From positions 1,832,501 to 1,896,500 of the forward strand of contig JAOTOL010001602.1 in the NCBI GenBank assembly GCA_034440575.1: a stretch of 64,000 bases of DNA, read 5' to 3'. Positions 1 to 11,456 of this stretch are shown here, one piece after another. A model generated the notes under the pieces. The model saw nothing but the letters and a program-made list of their open reading frames with translations, was not told where the DNA came from and ran no database searches. This DNA comes from Imbricaverruca yamaguchii. Its lineage: Eukaryota; Arthropoda; Thecostraca; Neoverrucidae. The position numbers and the translations under genes were made by a program. How positions within the stretch are numbered: the stretch's first letter is position 1; every line of letters begins with the position of its first letter.

Positions 1-730
1 CGACTCGCCGGTGCTGCTAACCCCTGCCTTAATCCCCCACCCACTAGTTCGGCCTGTCTCGAAATTGCTATTGCAGCGGACTTAGGCAGCTTAGAACTTG
101 GCACATAGTTTGACAGAGTTTTGGACTACCGTATCACAAGGAATCCTCCAGCTCCCACAGATAAATAAGGATATTGCAAATTGCAAGGCCTCGTCTGGTT
201 GCCAATCGAGCCATTAATGACCGGCGTAGTAGCATATGCAAGCAGTGAAGGTATGAAACATTTTGTCCAAAAGAGCTTAATGTACTCCGCAGTTCTAAAG
301 GCGTAAGTACGACCACTTCTTAGGATGGGGTATGGTTATCGGGAGCAGCTTCAAAACACGGATGTTTGTTTGGCAAGCCGATATTTTGATTGCTGTGTCG
401 CATTTCAACATAAAATATGCAGTATCATGGAGAAAAATAGAGATATTCCAAATCATTTCAAACAAGAATTATCAATTGAACGCGAAAGTGACATCCCGTA
501 GGTCATGTTTGACCTACGGGAAGACTTATCCCGTAGTTTCAGGTCAGTCATGTCTGGTGGTTCTGCAGGTCGTCGTCTTTGGACACTACATTTCTGTATG
601 CTCTGTCCGGTTGATCCTGCCTAATTTGCTTGCCTGCCCTGTCTCCTATCATAGCCGTGTTTACTGTCGGATCTGTTCTATAGCGCAACTTTGCTCCTCT
701 TTCTTCTTCTCTCTTTCTCTTTTCCTCTCC
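1..730. other. Non-coding, no feature seen
   Basis: Mixed-composition sequence leading into the hexanucleotide array. A short imperfect inverted pair around 495-535 (copies of TCCCGTAG and CTACGGGA) is the only local structure I noticed. The open frame from 332 into the array looks fortuitous. Confidence 0.5.
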
Positions 731-953
731 CCTCCATCTCCATCTCCATCTCCGTCTCCGTTTCGGTCTCCGTCCTCGTCCTCGTCTCCGTCTCCGTCTC
801 CGTCTCCGTCTCCGTCTCCGTCTCCGTCTCCGTCTCCGTCTCCGTCTCCGTCTCCGTCTCCGTCTCCGTCACCGTCTCCGTCACCGTCACCGTCACCGTC
901 ACCGTCACCGTCACCGTCACCGTCACCGTCACCGTCTCCGTTTCCGTTTCCGT
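731..953. repeat. Hexanucleotide microsatellite, (CCGTCT)n passing into (CCGTCA)n
   Basis: Begins as CCATCT, becomes CCGTCT for most of its length, then switches near 868 to CCGTCA before decaying into CCGTTT. The change of one base across a whole block shows local expansion of a variant unit. A 6-bp unit leaves all frames open (Ser-Pro, Ser-Val, Thr-Glu dipeptides), so open frames here are not evidence for genes. Confidence 0.95.
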
Positions 954-2249
954 CCCACCGGCCCGGCGGACTCCTTTCTGGTCACTCCCGCCCTTGTTGT
1001 TGACCCAGAATAGTCATTTATAACTGTTCTGTGCTGGGACCGCAGGGTGGGCTTTCCTTCCCCTCCCCGACCGCTCTTCCCGATTAAGGTCAGCCGCTGT
1101 TAGTATTCAGCGCGAGCGCCCGGAGCCTAAGTCGCGGATCACCGGATTGACAGGATTAGACCGGGTGTACTCACCGCACGAATATGGCACCTAAATTCAG
1201 CCAGGGGCTCCGCCAGAATTGTCGGATGTTTTTATTTGTTCTGTTGGGATATTGCTCTTAGAGCGCGGTAGGTGATACAATAGCGCATGCAGAAGAAATA
1301 CTTTGAGAAACATATGTTCAGCAAGTTAAAACTTTGGTCACATCAACTGGGCTGGCTATGCAGCATGTTAAATTTGGTCTCCTGCTATGATCTCTGAATC
1401 GGCTGATCAAGAAATGTAATATTGTTGATTATATGTCTGCAAAAGTCGCATTCCTTTAATGGCTTAGTCAGGCATGGCCATTAGGGTGGACCGAATTGAA
1501 AACATTGAAACATGTCTCTGTACATTTGGGGACACCTATTTTCGCATGTATGTAACTCGGCAGGCTTCTAATTTTGTTTCCGTAGACACATAGTGATCAT
1601 AATGATGCACCTGAACTTCACTGCATCAAATACACAGTTTTCATGCATGAGCGTCAGCACGGATTTTGGAAAAGGCGGATTTGGATTTTTGTCACGTCTT
1701 GTGGCTATTAAGCTTTGTCACACCCTTGGGCTTCTTGCAATGTAACACCATCGTGATTACTTTTTTGTCACGGAAGCGACCTGGTTTTAGTTGTGGTGCT
1801 TACCTTTTGTGAGGCGCATCATTGCCTTTTTGCCTTTTGAGTACCTTTTAAGATTGCCTTTAAGATTGCCTTTTAGGTACGCAGAAGGGCGACTAATTTC
1901 GGATTTAACTATTTTGAAAGTCAAGTTGATCAAAGCACGATATGAGAAACCTTCATCTGCTGAGAAGCATCAGGAATGACTCATTCATTATCATTCCAGT
2001 GTCAAGTGCCTTGGGCAAAATACGCATGATATATACTGTTCCACTGAGCATCTTTATGCGATATTTAAGCTGTCTTTAAACTAGGGCCGTGTTCCTTCGC
2101 GATGTAAGCGAGGGACAATGTCCATTAAGCCTTCCTGATGAAAATTTTCGATATGGCCCAAGTGCAATATAGATCGCTAAAAGTTGATGCACGATTCGCT
2201 TTTGGGTCGAATCTTAACTTCGATGCGACGGATGGCTGACGGACACGGC
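954..2249. other. Non-coding, no feature seen
   Basis: No convincing gene or repeat. A local echo of 'AAGATTGCCTTT' words at 1850-1875 is a small direct repeat. Confidence 0.5.
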
Positions 2250-2592
2250 GTGCCAAGTGTGCCACACTCCCAGTCTGACAGACACGTGGCGTGCCAAGTG
2301 TGCCACACTCCTAGTCTGACGGACACGTGGCGTGCCAAGTGTGCCACACTCCCTGTCTGACGGACACGTGGCGTGCCAAGTGTGCCACACTCCCAGTCTG
2401 ACGGACACGTGGCGTGCCAAGTGTGCCACACTCCCAGTCTGACAGACACGTGGCGTGCCAAGTGTGCCACACTCCCAGTCTGACAGACACGTGGCGTGCC
2501 AAGTGTGCCACACTCCCAGTCTGACGGACACGTGGCGTGCCAAGTGTGCCACACTCCCAGTCTGACGGACACGTGGCGTGCCAAGGTGCCAC
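2250..2592. repeat. 41-bp minisatellite, about 8 copies
   Basis: Successive units start at 2250, 2291, 2332 and so on, exactly 41 bp apart. Differences are mostly single substitutions (GACAGACAC versus GACGGACAC). Each unit contains the dyad AGTGTG-C-CACACT and the hexamer CACGTG within GACACGTGGC. Because 41 is not a multiple of 3, all minus-strand frames cycle through the same 41-residue period, which produces three overlapping open frames there. These are not genes. Confidence 0.97.
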
Positions 2593-5500
2593 CTCCCAGT
2601 TTACTGTACGTGGCGATCAATGGGCCCAGCATCCGCTCAGCGATGAATCCAGTTTCCCCGAAGAACAGTAAGTTCGCATGTAAATATGATATGTTCAGGG
2701 TATCCAAGGGATTGAAGACGGGTGTTTGGCTCGGGGAGATCTCGAAACCTTTGATGCCGTGAAGCCGAGCCGAAGCTAATAAGCTTTGAATAACTCGAAT
2801 TCGATGCTAAAGCCGCAACTGGTTAAAAATCACCGAGAAGCTGAAATCGAAGCCTGTCGGAGTTACTGTAGTCTCAAGGATACGAAATTAAATGCAATTT
2901 CTCCACCGGTGTCGGCTTCGTTTGTGGATAATACGGTAATGCGCTCATGATCTAAATGTGATGAATGCATGAGAAGGGACGTTCTTCATACAATGCATTG
3001 TGTCACTCAGAATAGTGAAAGATGGAGCACAAAACTGTGCCAGAGACTGGGCTGGAGACGCTTGAAGATACTTGGGGTGTTCAAGTCCTTATTTTCCAGG
3101 CATGTTTTCAGATTGAATAGGGAAAATGACAAACCAGCATGAACAGGGTACCGAACCAGGGGACCAGACCCCTCGGACTAACCGGAGATATCCAGCCATG
3201 GTAGGAGGAGGCCTAATGTTGAGAGAGAAGTGGTGAGCGCAGAAGCATTCGATGCGGTTTTTCGTTCGTTAAAGAATAGTTTTAACAGCTGTTTCTAATG
3301 TGACAATTTTGGCAAACCATAAATAGTTTGTCGACAGTGGCTCTGAAACCAGACTTATGGCTCTGAAAGCACATCCAGAACTTTCAGAAGTTTGAAGTGG
3401 AAGCTGAAGCCCACGCCAGACATCCGAAGAGACACGAAACCGAAGCTGAACTAGGTACCGAAGCCAAAGTCTAAAACGCGTGTTCGCTAAGCATATGCCA
3501 AGGCTAGCTCGCTCAAAACTTTATGCTATTTCTGAGCATGTCTGAAGCTGATAGACACGGCTCATCATTTGGCACGTGCGGATCCAGGTAGATATGTTAG
3601 GTTTCCATTTATTCATTTTTATCCATCCATGGATGATAGTGTCGAAGTGGTCAAGAAAGTCACATACCGGATTTTCCTCGTGATTTTTATATCATACAAC
3701 CGTGCATGTCTGAGCACGTTTACTTCTTTCGCCCGATTTGCGGTTGTTGCTAGAAAACCCACAACTTAGAATAGCTTGTGCAGACTTTTCATTCAAGCCT
3801 CCGCACATTTGCCAAGCAACGACATATTTAGGCTAATCAGCTGGCAATGCATTCCTTGTCCCAGCATTTGTTGCACATTATATCGGCCTCTTCGGAGAAA
3901 GCAGACAACACCGTTCGACGTCCTTCTTGATTGATTTAATTCAGCACTGGCATTTCGATGTTTCCGTTGCGTTTGATCCGTTCACCACGGGGTGAACGAC
4001 CGCTGATGGTGGCATCGGCTTTTGGTGGCTTGCAGGCCGGCTCACGCGGGTCACAATTTACGGCGACCGTTCAGGGCGCCAAGTGGGGCCAGCTGGCGAA
4101 CCTGTCCGAATACTTCATCTGGGATATTGCCTGGAGCCGGAACTAGCGCAATAGCCATTCATGTGGAAGGAGTAAGACTGGGCAACCTCAGCTTCAGCTC
4201 CATGCTTGTGCATATATAACTGATAATTTGTGGTTGAAGGGCAAAGAGACCACATGAGATTAGATTAATCGTGCAAATGCCAACACGTGTTGGGCATGCA
4301 CAGGTGTCTGAGTTAAAAATCAAAATCCGCTTTGAGCAAGGAAACAAAGTGATGTAGCTGTGACATCTGATTCTCAGAAAGCACGCATCCATGGTCGATG
4401 TTACTTTGCATAACATCCTTGTATAATCAATAACATCCTTCTTGCCTACGTCGTGACGTTAAGTTGACAAGCTGAATCTCCAGTCGAAATTCCACGAGCA
4501 GCACGGTGTTCTCTTTGCATAAAAATAAACCTATAATTCGGGAGACAGTTGATGTGGCGACACAAATCATAATACACTGTTGTTTGTAGAAAGTCTTAGG
4601 GCGCATCTGCGCTCATCTGCTTGCAATTCATCTTTACGTTCCAGTCACGTGGCAAGAGTGAGCGGCCGACACACTGCTTGTTCCGTGGAACAGAGAAGTT
4701 ATCTTAAATGCCGTCTGCCATGCTGCGTGCAGCCCACGTACTTCCCATCCCACCACACGCTTTCTTTCCACTTCATCTCCACCACCAGTGCCCTCTGGAA
4801 ACGCTATTAGCACGGGAGCGCGCGGGGCTCCAGCTAGTTAATTGCATCGCATTGATTAAGTCGTTGTTCAAATTAGGCCCTGTTGATGTGCAATGTTAAT
4901 GTGTTTATGTGATGTTAATTAAATCGACGTCAATTAGTTACGGAACAATGCGAATTTTCGCGACCGAATTTCAATGCAGAATTTCTTGAGCATCATGACG
5001 GTGATAATTACCGACTTACGATCCTTCCGGCTTGCAGCTATGTTAACAGTCTTCCTGAAAATGAAAAGGCGTAGATCGAGCAAATACTTGGTCGCCATAA
5101 AAGCGAAAGCAAGATGGTGTTTTTAGAAGAGCATAAAACACGTAAGCATCCACCTGGCCGCCTGCAAAGCGCATTTTTGCTTTCTCCTGATCAATGGCGT
5201 AAATCAGAATTGGGCGGAAAATGGAAGTGGGCAATACTTTACCACGTTTTTGAAACTACCAAAGAAAATTATTATACCCTTTTGTTTGTTTTGTCTTCTC
5301 AACTACAGCACGATTCAATAAATATATATGGTGCACATGACACAACCCCTCCTTTCCTCCTCCTTTCCGTTCCCACATGAGGGCGCAAAAGGAGAGAAGG
5401 GGAGAGGAGAGCATGCTCCCCCTTCCCCATCGCCGTAACATTTAATATTACCCCTGTGGGTGTTGCACGAAAAGAATGGATCCGAAAACGGTCATGGCTC

Positions 5501-5733
5501 CTTCCCTATCCAAAGTCTGTGGCTTTCACGATGTCTTCCTTTCACCACCATCGCGTAGACATTCTAGATATACCGCAGCTGCTAGCCTTGCATAAATTTG
5601 GAACCACAGCAACATGCTGCTTCCTGTAAGCTATTTGTGAGATGAATTCCTTTGGATAGGATAGAGTTTTCCCATGGGTACCGCAAACACTTTCAGCATT
5701 TTCCATCAACGAATATGGCACCGAAACTGTGTG
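2593..5733. other. Non-coding stretch, nothing certain
   Basis: AT-moderate sequence without repeats above background. A small GC-richer patch at 3955-4146 holds an open frame of 62 codons with gene-like codon use (ending FIWDIAWSRN), but it has no recognisable domain and no clear splice signals, so I leave it uncalled. A small inverted pair GTTCACC/GGTGAAC sits at about 3978-3995. Confidence 0.4.
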
Positions 5734-5834
5734 GCTAACCAAGCGGTGCCGCAGAAGAGCACCGCTTGGTTAGCATGATAAGCATAGTACATAATACCCA
5801 GTTTTCCTTGGATTGGGTATTATGTATTGTGCTT
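5734..5834. other. Two adjacent hairpins
   Basis: The first is a perfect 16-bp inverted repeat (5734-5749 with 5759-5774, GCTAACCAAGCGGTGC) and a 9-nt loop. The second starts six bases later: 21-bp arms 5780-5800 and 5814-5834, two mismatches, 13-nt loop. They could be a small palindromic element or the ends of a degraded transposon; no coding sequence is attached. Confidence 0.85.
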
Positions 5835-7429
5835 CTTGTGCTGATTATGTTTTCTTTCGGCGGCGGCACGCAGCGCCACGGCTCGGTTCTCGAAGGCGAT
5901 GGCAGCATCGACCAACGAGACCTGGCTGCTGCGCGTCACAGCTAGGTCCGAGCGGAGGACAGAATCACCTGTCGATTAATGAGCGGCCCCGTGGTGCCCC
6001 GCTGCGGCCCCGCCTTTGAGAGGCCGGACAGCACTGCGGTGTGGCGCAGCTGGAACGCAGCACTGTGTGGTCAACAGTGGTTCAAAACGTGCCTGCCAGT
6101 ATGCCAGTATGTCAGCCAGTTAGTGTACCTGTCAATTTAACTAAAAGAAATAAAACATAAAAACAGAAAATTCAATTTCTGTTATATCAAAATCAGGTTT
6201 GTAGTCAAACTTAATCAACTCCGTGGTAGCAAATATGCACCGCCCAAAACGTCGCATCCCACGGTCTTAGCAATGTCAGTCAACAATGTAAATATTAGCA
6301 ATAACAATATATACATACACTGTACATTTTGTACTAGCACTCTTGAACCCTTCCACTTCGGTGCAAGAGCTTTCCGTGTCTTGTGTCATGAGGTGATCAA
6401 CGTGATGGAATTCAGCAGAAGTCGCATTGCTCTGATAGCTCTGGTAGAAACTGCTGCAGATGATAAATAGCTATGAATAAAAGAGAAGTCTGGCTATCAT
6501 TCGAGATACCTGTTATAAATTTTGTTTTCACAGTGATATGAAGCTCCAGTGAAGTTGCACAATTCAAGCAGCGATCCAAATCCCGGGATGCCCACAGCAT
6601 TTCTAGATCTATTCAAATATAATGCTGAAGTTCAATAACAAAAACGAGTGCTCATGGAACACCTGGAAGTAGATACGTCTACCAACCACAGGTAGTCATG
6701 TTGTATGCAAAAATTTACTGAAGTGAAATATTAAGTTCTCCCTCTCTGCGACCGATGAACACTCAACTGCGGTAATTTGGTTTTGAGATGTATGAACGTG
6801 CGGTCACGATTGAGGTCTCGGACTGTGGATGTAGCTGGTCCACTCCACCCCCCCCGCCGCAAAACGACTTACGTTTGAAATTGGTACACAGAATAATTCG
6901 GGAAGACTGTGGGCTGCATTACGCTTTCTGATGAAATCATTTGTGTACATTCGACAGCAATTGCACCACCCAAAGCCCGCAAGGCAGCACTACGGCGACC
7001 TGACCGGGGGTACACTCCAACATTGCGTCGGCCTTCTTACTTATGTCTGCCGCCTGGATCGGCAGTCGGCCGACGTAGACCCGGTCCCGAACACAGAGCC
7101 ATTTTGAAGATGGATGTGTTTGAAATGTCCTGCTGCGCCCACTCCATCTCATTTATGTTGGACGCCGTGCGACCGCATACGTCCTGGGTCAGAGGCGGCG
7201 GCCGCGCTGCTGCGTCATACCTGAGACGACGTGTCCCATCTCTGCCAACGGGCGTGATGCGGCCCATCCCGGCCGATGAATGTGTCGTGAGGCGATCGAG
7301 GGCCGTCGCGAAAGCTCTCCGTCCGGCCGTGTTTGAAGCCGGGTTACCAGGACACGCGACGATTTGTCACCAAAGTGGCATACGTGGCGACGACGTACCG
7401 GGCCTCGCAGCTGGGCGTCCCGCTGGGAA
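5835..7429. other. Non-coding, GC content rising towards the right
   Basis: 5835-6050 and 6920-7430 are CpG-rich; the middle is AT-rich. A 192-codon open frame at 6909-7487 lacks any recognisable domain and runs into the next minisatellite, so I regard it as chance. Confidence 0.4.
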
Positions 7430-7945
7430 TCCGCCGTCGGAACCTGACGGCCAATGCCGGGGCCCGGCGGCAGGGGTTGGGACCTGATAGCCGAGGTCTG
7501 AACCTGACAGGTAATGTCGGGGTCCGGCGGCAGGAGTTCGGACCTGATAGCCGAGGCCGGCACGCGGCAGCCGAGGTCTGAACATGACGGGTAATGTCGG
7601 GGCCCGGCGGCAGGGGGTTGGACCTGATAGCCGAGGTCTGAACCTGACGGTTGGGGCCCGGCGGCAGGGGTTGGGACCTGAAGCCGAGGTCTGAACCTGA
7701 CAGGCAATTCGGGCCCGGCGGCAGGAGTTTGGACCTGATAGTCGAGGCCGGCACGCGGCAGCCGAGGTCTGAACATGACGGGTAATGTCGGGGCCCGGCG
7801 GCAGGAGTTGAGACCTGATAGCCGAGGCCGGCACGCGGCAGCCGAGGTCTGAACCTGACAGGTAATGTCGGGGTCCGGCGGCAGGAGTTCGGACCTGATA
7901 GCCGAGGCCGGCACGCGGCAGCCGAGGTCTGAACCTGACAGGCGA
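7430..7945. repeat. 80/60-bp GC-rich minisatellite
   Basis: Full units are 80 bp (key words GAACCTGACAGGTAATGTCG, GGGCCCGGCGGCAGGAGTT, GGACCTGATAGCCGAGG). A second form lacks the 20-bp GCCGGCACGCGGCAGCCGAG block and is 60 bp. Long and short forms are interspersed, the pattern expected from unequal exchange between copies of the duplicated word GCCGAG. All minus-strand frames stay open across the array (210 to 301 codons), which is a repeat artefact. Confidence 0.9.
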
Positions 7946-8244
7946 TGCCGGCGCCTGACCACCGGTTCGGAGCCGACAGTCTGGGCTGGAGCCCACCATC
8001 CTCGGCCCCAGCCCGCCAGCCGTGTGCAGGCCTGACCGTCGGCCGGCCAGTCAGCTGGCAGGGGCACCGCCCACGGCGCCGGGCCTGCGTCCACTGGCGG
8101 CCGCGGCCCGGCGCCGGCCGGCCCGCCCGGCCGCCGTCGTCTGTGTCGGCCGCACCCTTTTGTCGGTCTTCAGTCGATGACGTCGCCACACCGGCCGCTT
8201 TGTCGATACCGTCGCGTCAGAGCCGCCGTGGCCGACCGAGTGGC
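7946..8244. other. GC-rich spacer between two minisatellites
   Basis: Very CpG- and GGCC-rich unique sequence. No gene supported. Confidence 0.5.
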
Positions 8245-9476
8245 GACACGCGGCCCCGTCACTGTCGCCTGACACACGTGTCACGGGCCAGCGGCCCCGT
8301 CACTGTCGCCTGACACACGTGTCACGGGCCAGCGGTCACGTCACTGTCGCCTGACACACGTGCCACGGGCCAGCGGTCACGTCACTGTCGCCTGACACAC
8401 GTGTTACGGGCCAGCGGTCACGTCACTGTCGCCCGACACACGTGTTACGGGCCAGCGGTCACGTCACTGTCGCCTGACACACGTGTCACGGGCCAGCGGT
8501 CACGTCACTGTCGCCTGACACACGTGCCACGGGCCAGCGGTCACGTCACTGTCGCCTGACACACGTGTCACGGGCCAGCGGTCATGTCACTGTCGCCTGA
8601 CACACGTGTCACGGGCCAGCGGTCACGTCACTGTCGCCCGACACACGTGTTACGGGCCAGCGGTCACGTCACTGTCGCCTGACACACGTGTCACGGGCCA
8701 GCGGTCACGTCACTGTCGCCTGACACACGTGCCACGGGCCAGCGGTCACGTCACTGTCGCCTGACACACGTGTCACGGGCCAGCGGCCACGTCACTGTCG
8801 CCTGACACACGTGTCACGGGCCAGCGGTCACGTCACTGTCGCCTGACACACGTGTCACGGGCCAGCGGCCACGTCACTGTCGCCTGACACACGTGTCACG
8901 GGCCAGCGGTCACGTCACTGTCGCCTGACACACGTGTTACGGGCCAACGGCCACATCATTGTCGCCTGACACACGTGTTACAGGCCAACGGCCACATCAC
9001 TGTCGCCCGACACATGTGTCACGCATCGAACCTGTGACCACGTCACAGGTTCGACACATGTGTCACGTGCCGCATCCGTGGCCACGTCACTATCGCCCGA
9101 CACACGTTTCACGGGCCAGCGGTCACGTCACTGTTGCACAACACATATGTCACGGGCCAGCGGCCACGCCACTGTCGCCCGACACACGGTCACGGGCCAG
9201 CGGTCACGTCACTGTCGCCTGACACACGTGTCACGGGCCAGCGGTCACGTCACTGTCGCCTGACACACGTGTCACGGGCCAGCGGTCACGTCACTGTTGC
9301 CAACACATATGTCACGGGCCAGGGCCACGTCACTATCGCCCGACACACGTTTCACGGGCCAGCGGTCACGTCACTGTTGCACAACACATATGTCACGGGC
9401 CAGCGGCCACGCCACTGTCGCCCGACACACGTCACGGATCTGTGTCCACGCCACTATCGCCCGACACACGTAACAC
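8245..9476. repeat. 41-bp minisatellite with E-box-like dyads, about 30 copies
   Basis: The unit CGTCACTGTCGCCTGACACA-CGTGTCACGGGCCAGCGGTCA is 41 bp (for example starts at 8298 and 8339). The left two thirds are nearly uniform. The right part, from about 8940, is more diverged and contains shortened units and variants with ACATATGT in place of ACACGTGT. Most units carry TGACAC-AC-GTGTCA, which includes CACGTG, followed by GGTCACGTCAC. The unit length equals that of the array at 2250-2592, and both contain CACGTG. Confidence 0.97.
9026..9054. other. Perfect hairpin interrupting the 41-bp array
   Basis: TCGAACCTGTGAC (9026-9038), a 3-nt loop, then GTCACAGGTTCGA (9042-9054). It is flanked on both sides by the same array word CGACACATGTGTCACG. 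It looks like a local inverted duplication inside the array. Confidence 0.85.
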
Positions 9477-9747
9477 GGGGCGGCCCAGGTGCACCTCGCC
9501 ACCTGAGCTCGGGTTACCTCTTCCAAGCGGAGGTCTACGGGAAACGCGTACGTGGTGGTGTTCGCGTTCTAATTGGCGTCGGCTTCCTCCAATTAGTGTT
9601 CGCTTACTCGTGAAAACGTTCAAGCCACTGCCAGTATAGTGATAGAACTCACGCATCTTCAAACGAAGATGCTAGTAAAATGCGCAACTTTGGACGACCG
9701 AGGGCAGGAGGCGGGCCATGGTGCTCTTATGCCGCAGGCACAGGGTC

Positions 9748-10120
9748 GAAGATTAGACCGAGACAGGAAGACAGAGTCGGACACTAGAACAGGACAGGAA
9801 GCTAGGGTCGGACATTAGACCGTGACAAGGAGACAGGGTCGGACACTAGACCGTAACAGGAAGACAGGGTCGGACACTAGATCATGACAGGAGGCTAGGG
9901 TCGAACATTGGACCGAGACAGGAAGACAGGGTCGGACACTAGACCGTGACAGGGGGACAGGGTCGGACACTAGACCGTAACAGGAAGACAGGGTCGGACA
10001 CTAGATCATGACAGGAAGCTAGGGTCGAACATTGGACCGAGACAGGAAGACAGGGTCGGACACAAGACCGTCGCAGGAAGCTAGGGTCGGACTTTGCTAG
10101 GAATACACTGTGACAGGAAG
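9748..10120. repeat. 31-bp minisatellite with a 124-bp higher-order period
   Basis: The 31-bp unit has the words GGGTCGGACACTAG and ACCGTAACAGGAAGACA, about 12 copies. Subtypes recur every fourth unit: CTAGACCGTAAC begins at 9846 and again at 9970, and the ATCATGACAGG and AACATTGGACCGAGACAGG subtypes follow in the same order. This is a 4 x 31 = 124-bp higher-order repeat. Confidence 0.92.
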
Positions 10121-10699
10121 ATAGGAAGGTTGGGCAGCTTGTGACCGTAGCTGTGCTTTCTCTGTGTCCCGTGAATACACACCTTATTGAGTCTGATGCT
10201 CGTGAAACGCACCATTCTCAGAAGGCATCTTTCTTCCCTAATTCGGTTTGGGACCTTCAACTTTTGGACTCGTCCTCAATTTCCGTCAGAGACCCAGTCA
10301 CAAAAGTAGTTTCTGCTGTCGACATATGCATATTTTACCAATCTGTTTCGGCAGAAATTGACTCAGATCCTGCCGCAACCGAGCTGTTCTATGACATCTG
10401 AAGCGATGACATAAGGACGTCTTGAAAACAATTATCCGATGAAGGTGTTGTTTGTTTCTATACACGGATGCATTGTTGTGTGCGTTTGTGTGTGCAGTGT
10501 TGTGCAGCGTCGTGAGATGCAGCTGATACACGGCATGTTTATGGACTATAATATTTACACGAGGCCACGCAAAATATACCTTTGGCCCTCCAGGTATATT
10601 CCAGCTGATACGAGAGTTGGTGCCAGACGCGAGTTTTGAATCTAGCATGTCATTGCATTAAAAAAAATCCGAGTTCTTGCTGGGGTGACTTTAGGAACC
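10121..10699. other. Non-coding, no feature seen
   Basis: Unique sequence between the 31-bp array and a SINE. Short open frames here have no recognisable domain. Confidence 0.5.
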
Positions 10700-10981
10700 A
10701 GGGTTATATTGCTAAGCAGAGCTTGTTGCGTGAAACCTGGCCTCACCACCCAATTTATGACTTTCAGTTCAACGGCAGATTTCCGATCGAAAGTTCAGCG
10801 TGCCGTCAATGCACCGACACGGCCGCTCGGTAGCTCGTTCCCGGCCTTATCGTGCCAGCTGCCAACTGACACTCCCGGCCAGGGTCTAAATGCGAGCGCG
10901 CGAAGGGACTCGAATCCTGCGGTGCCAGGACAGGGGAGACCAGTGCAGACCAGCGCTCTAACCAACTGGGCTACCGGGCGG
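10700..10981 (-). mobile_element. tRNA-derived SINE, family 1, copy 1
   Basis: Read on the minus strand, the head shows RNA polymerase III promoter boxes: A box TAGCCCAGTTGG at 10973-10962 and B box GGATTCGAGTCC at 10917-10906, at a spacing normal for tRNA-derived promoters. Two further copies in the window (47825-48103, 54910-55146) share the head, the internal words AACTCGTTCCCGG... and TTCAACGGC, and the left end around TATTGCTAAGCAGAGC. This is the best preserved copy. SINEs are non-autonomous and need a LINE's reverse transcriptase; no intact partner is visible here. Confidence 0.88.
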
Positions 10982-11171
10982 CAAATTGATAATGTTAATG
11001 CAATTCCACCTGCAGTAGTGTTGCAATGCCAATCTTTAGGAGCTCTGTTAATTTCGGACTGCAAAAACGTTTTTTCCAGCGTAATGTCTAAACATTTCGT
11101 TCATCACGACTAATTGTGATCTGGTATGATAGAAAAGAAATCACATGAAGCATTTTTGGTAGGAATCGCAC

Positions 11172-11456
11172 CATCCGAGCATCCGATATTCATCGGATGC
11201 ATCCGACATACATCGGAGCACCCGACCACCCGACCACGCTATAGGCATCGGACCACCCGACCTCTCGACATACATCGGACCACCCGACCTCCCGACATAC
11301 ATCGGACCACCCGACCTCTCGACATACATCGGACCACCCGACCTCCCGACATGCATCGGACCACCCGACCTCCCGACATACATCGGACCACACCCGACCA
11401 CGTGACATGCGTCAGACCACCCGATGTGCATCGGACTACCCGACCTCCAGATATAC
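11172..11456. repeat. 27-bp minisatellite
   Basis: Unit CATCGGACCACCCGACCTCC-CGACATA, about 10 copies. Its 27-bp length encodes a 9-residue repeat (HRTTRPPDI) on the + strand and matching repeats on the minus strand, so the open frames are artefacts. The degenerate left edge holds the perfect palindrome CGGATGCATCCG near 11197-11208. Confidence 0.93.

Noticed and set aside
3955..4146. GC-rich 62-codon frame with decent codon use
   Set aside because: Too short, no family recognised, no clear splice acceptor; could be a lone exon but unsupported.
6909..7487. 192-codon frame
   Set aside because: Arg/Pro/Ala-rich composition of a GC-rich non-coding stretch; it runs into the minisatellite.
7189..8189. 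Minus-strand frames of 210-301 codons
   Set aside because: They coincide with the 60/80-bp minisatellite and show its repeated peptides; three parallel frames are equally open.
8245..9476. Possible CRISPR array (regular 41-bp period)
   Set aside because: There are no unique spacers; the entire unit repeats. The window is eukaryotic and has no cas genes.
10906..10981. Functional tRNA gene
   Set aside because: A and B boxes are present but no cloverleaf closes, and the same head recurs in two other SINE copies.
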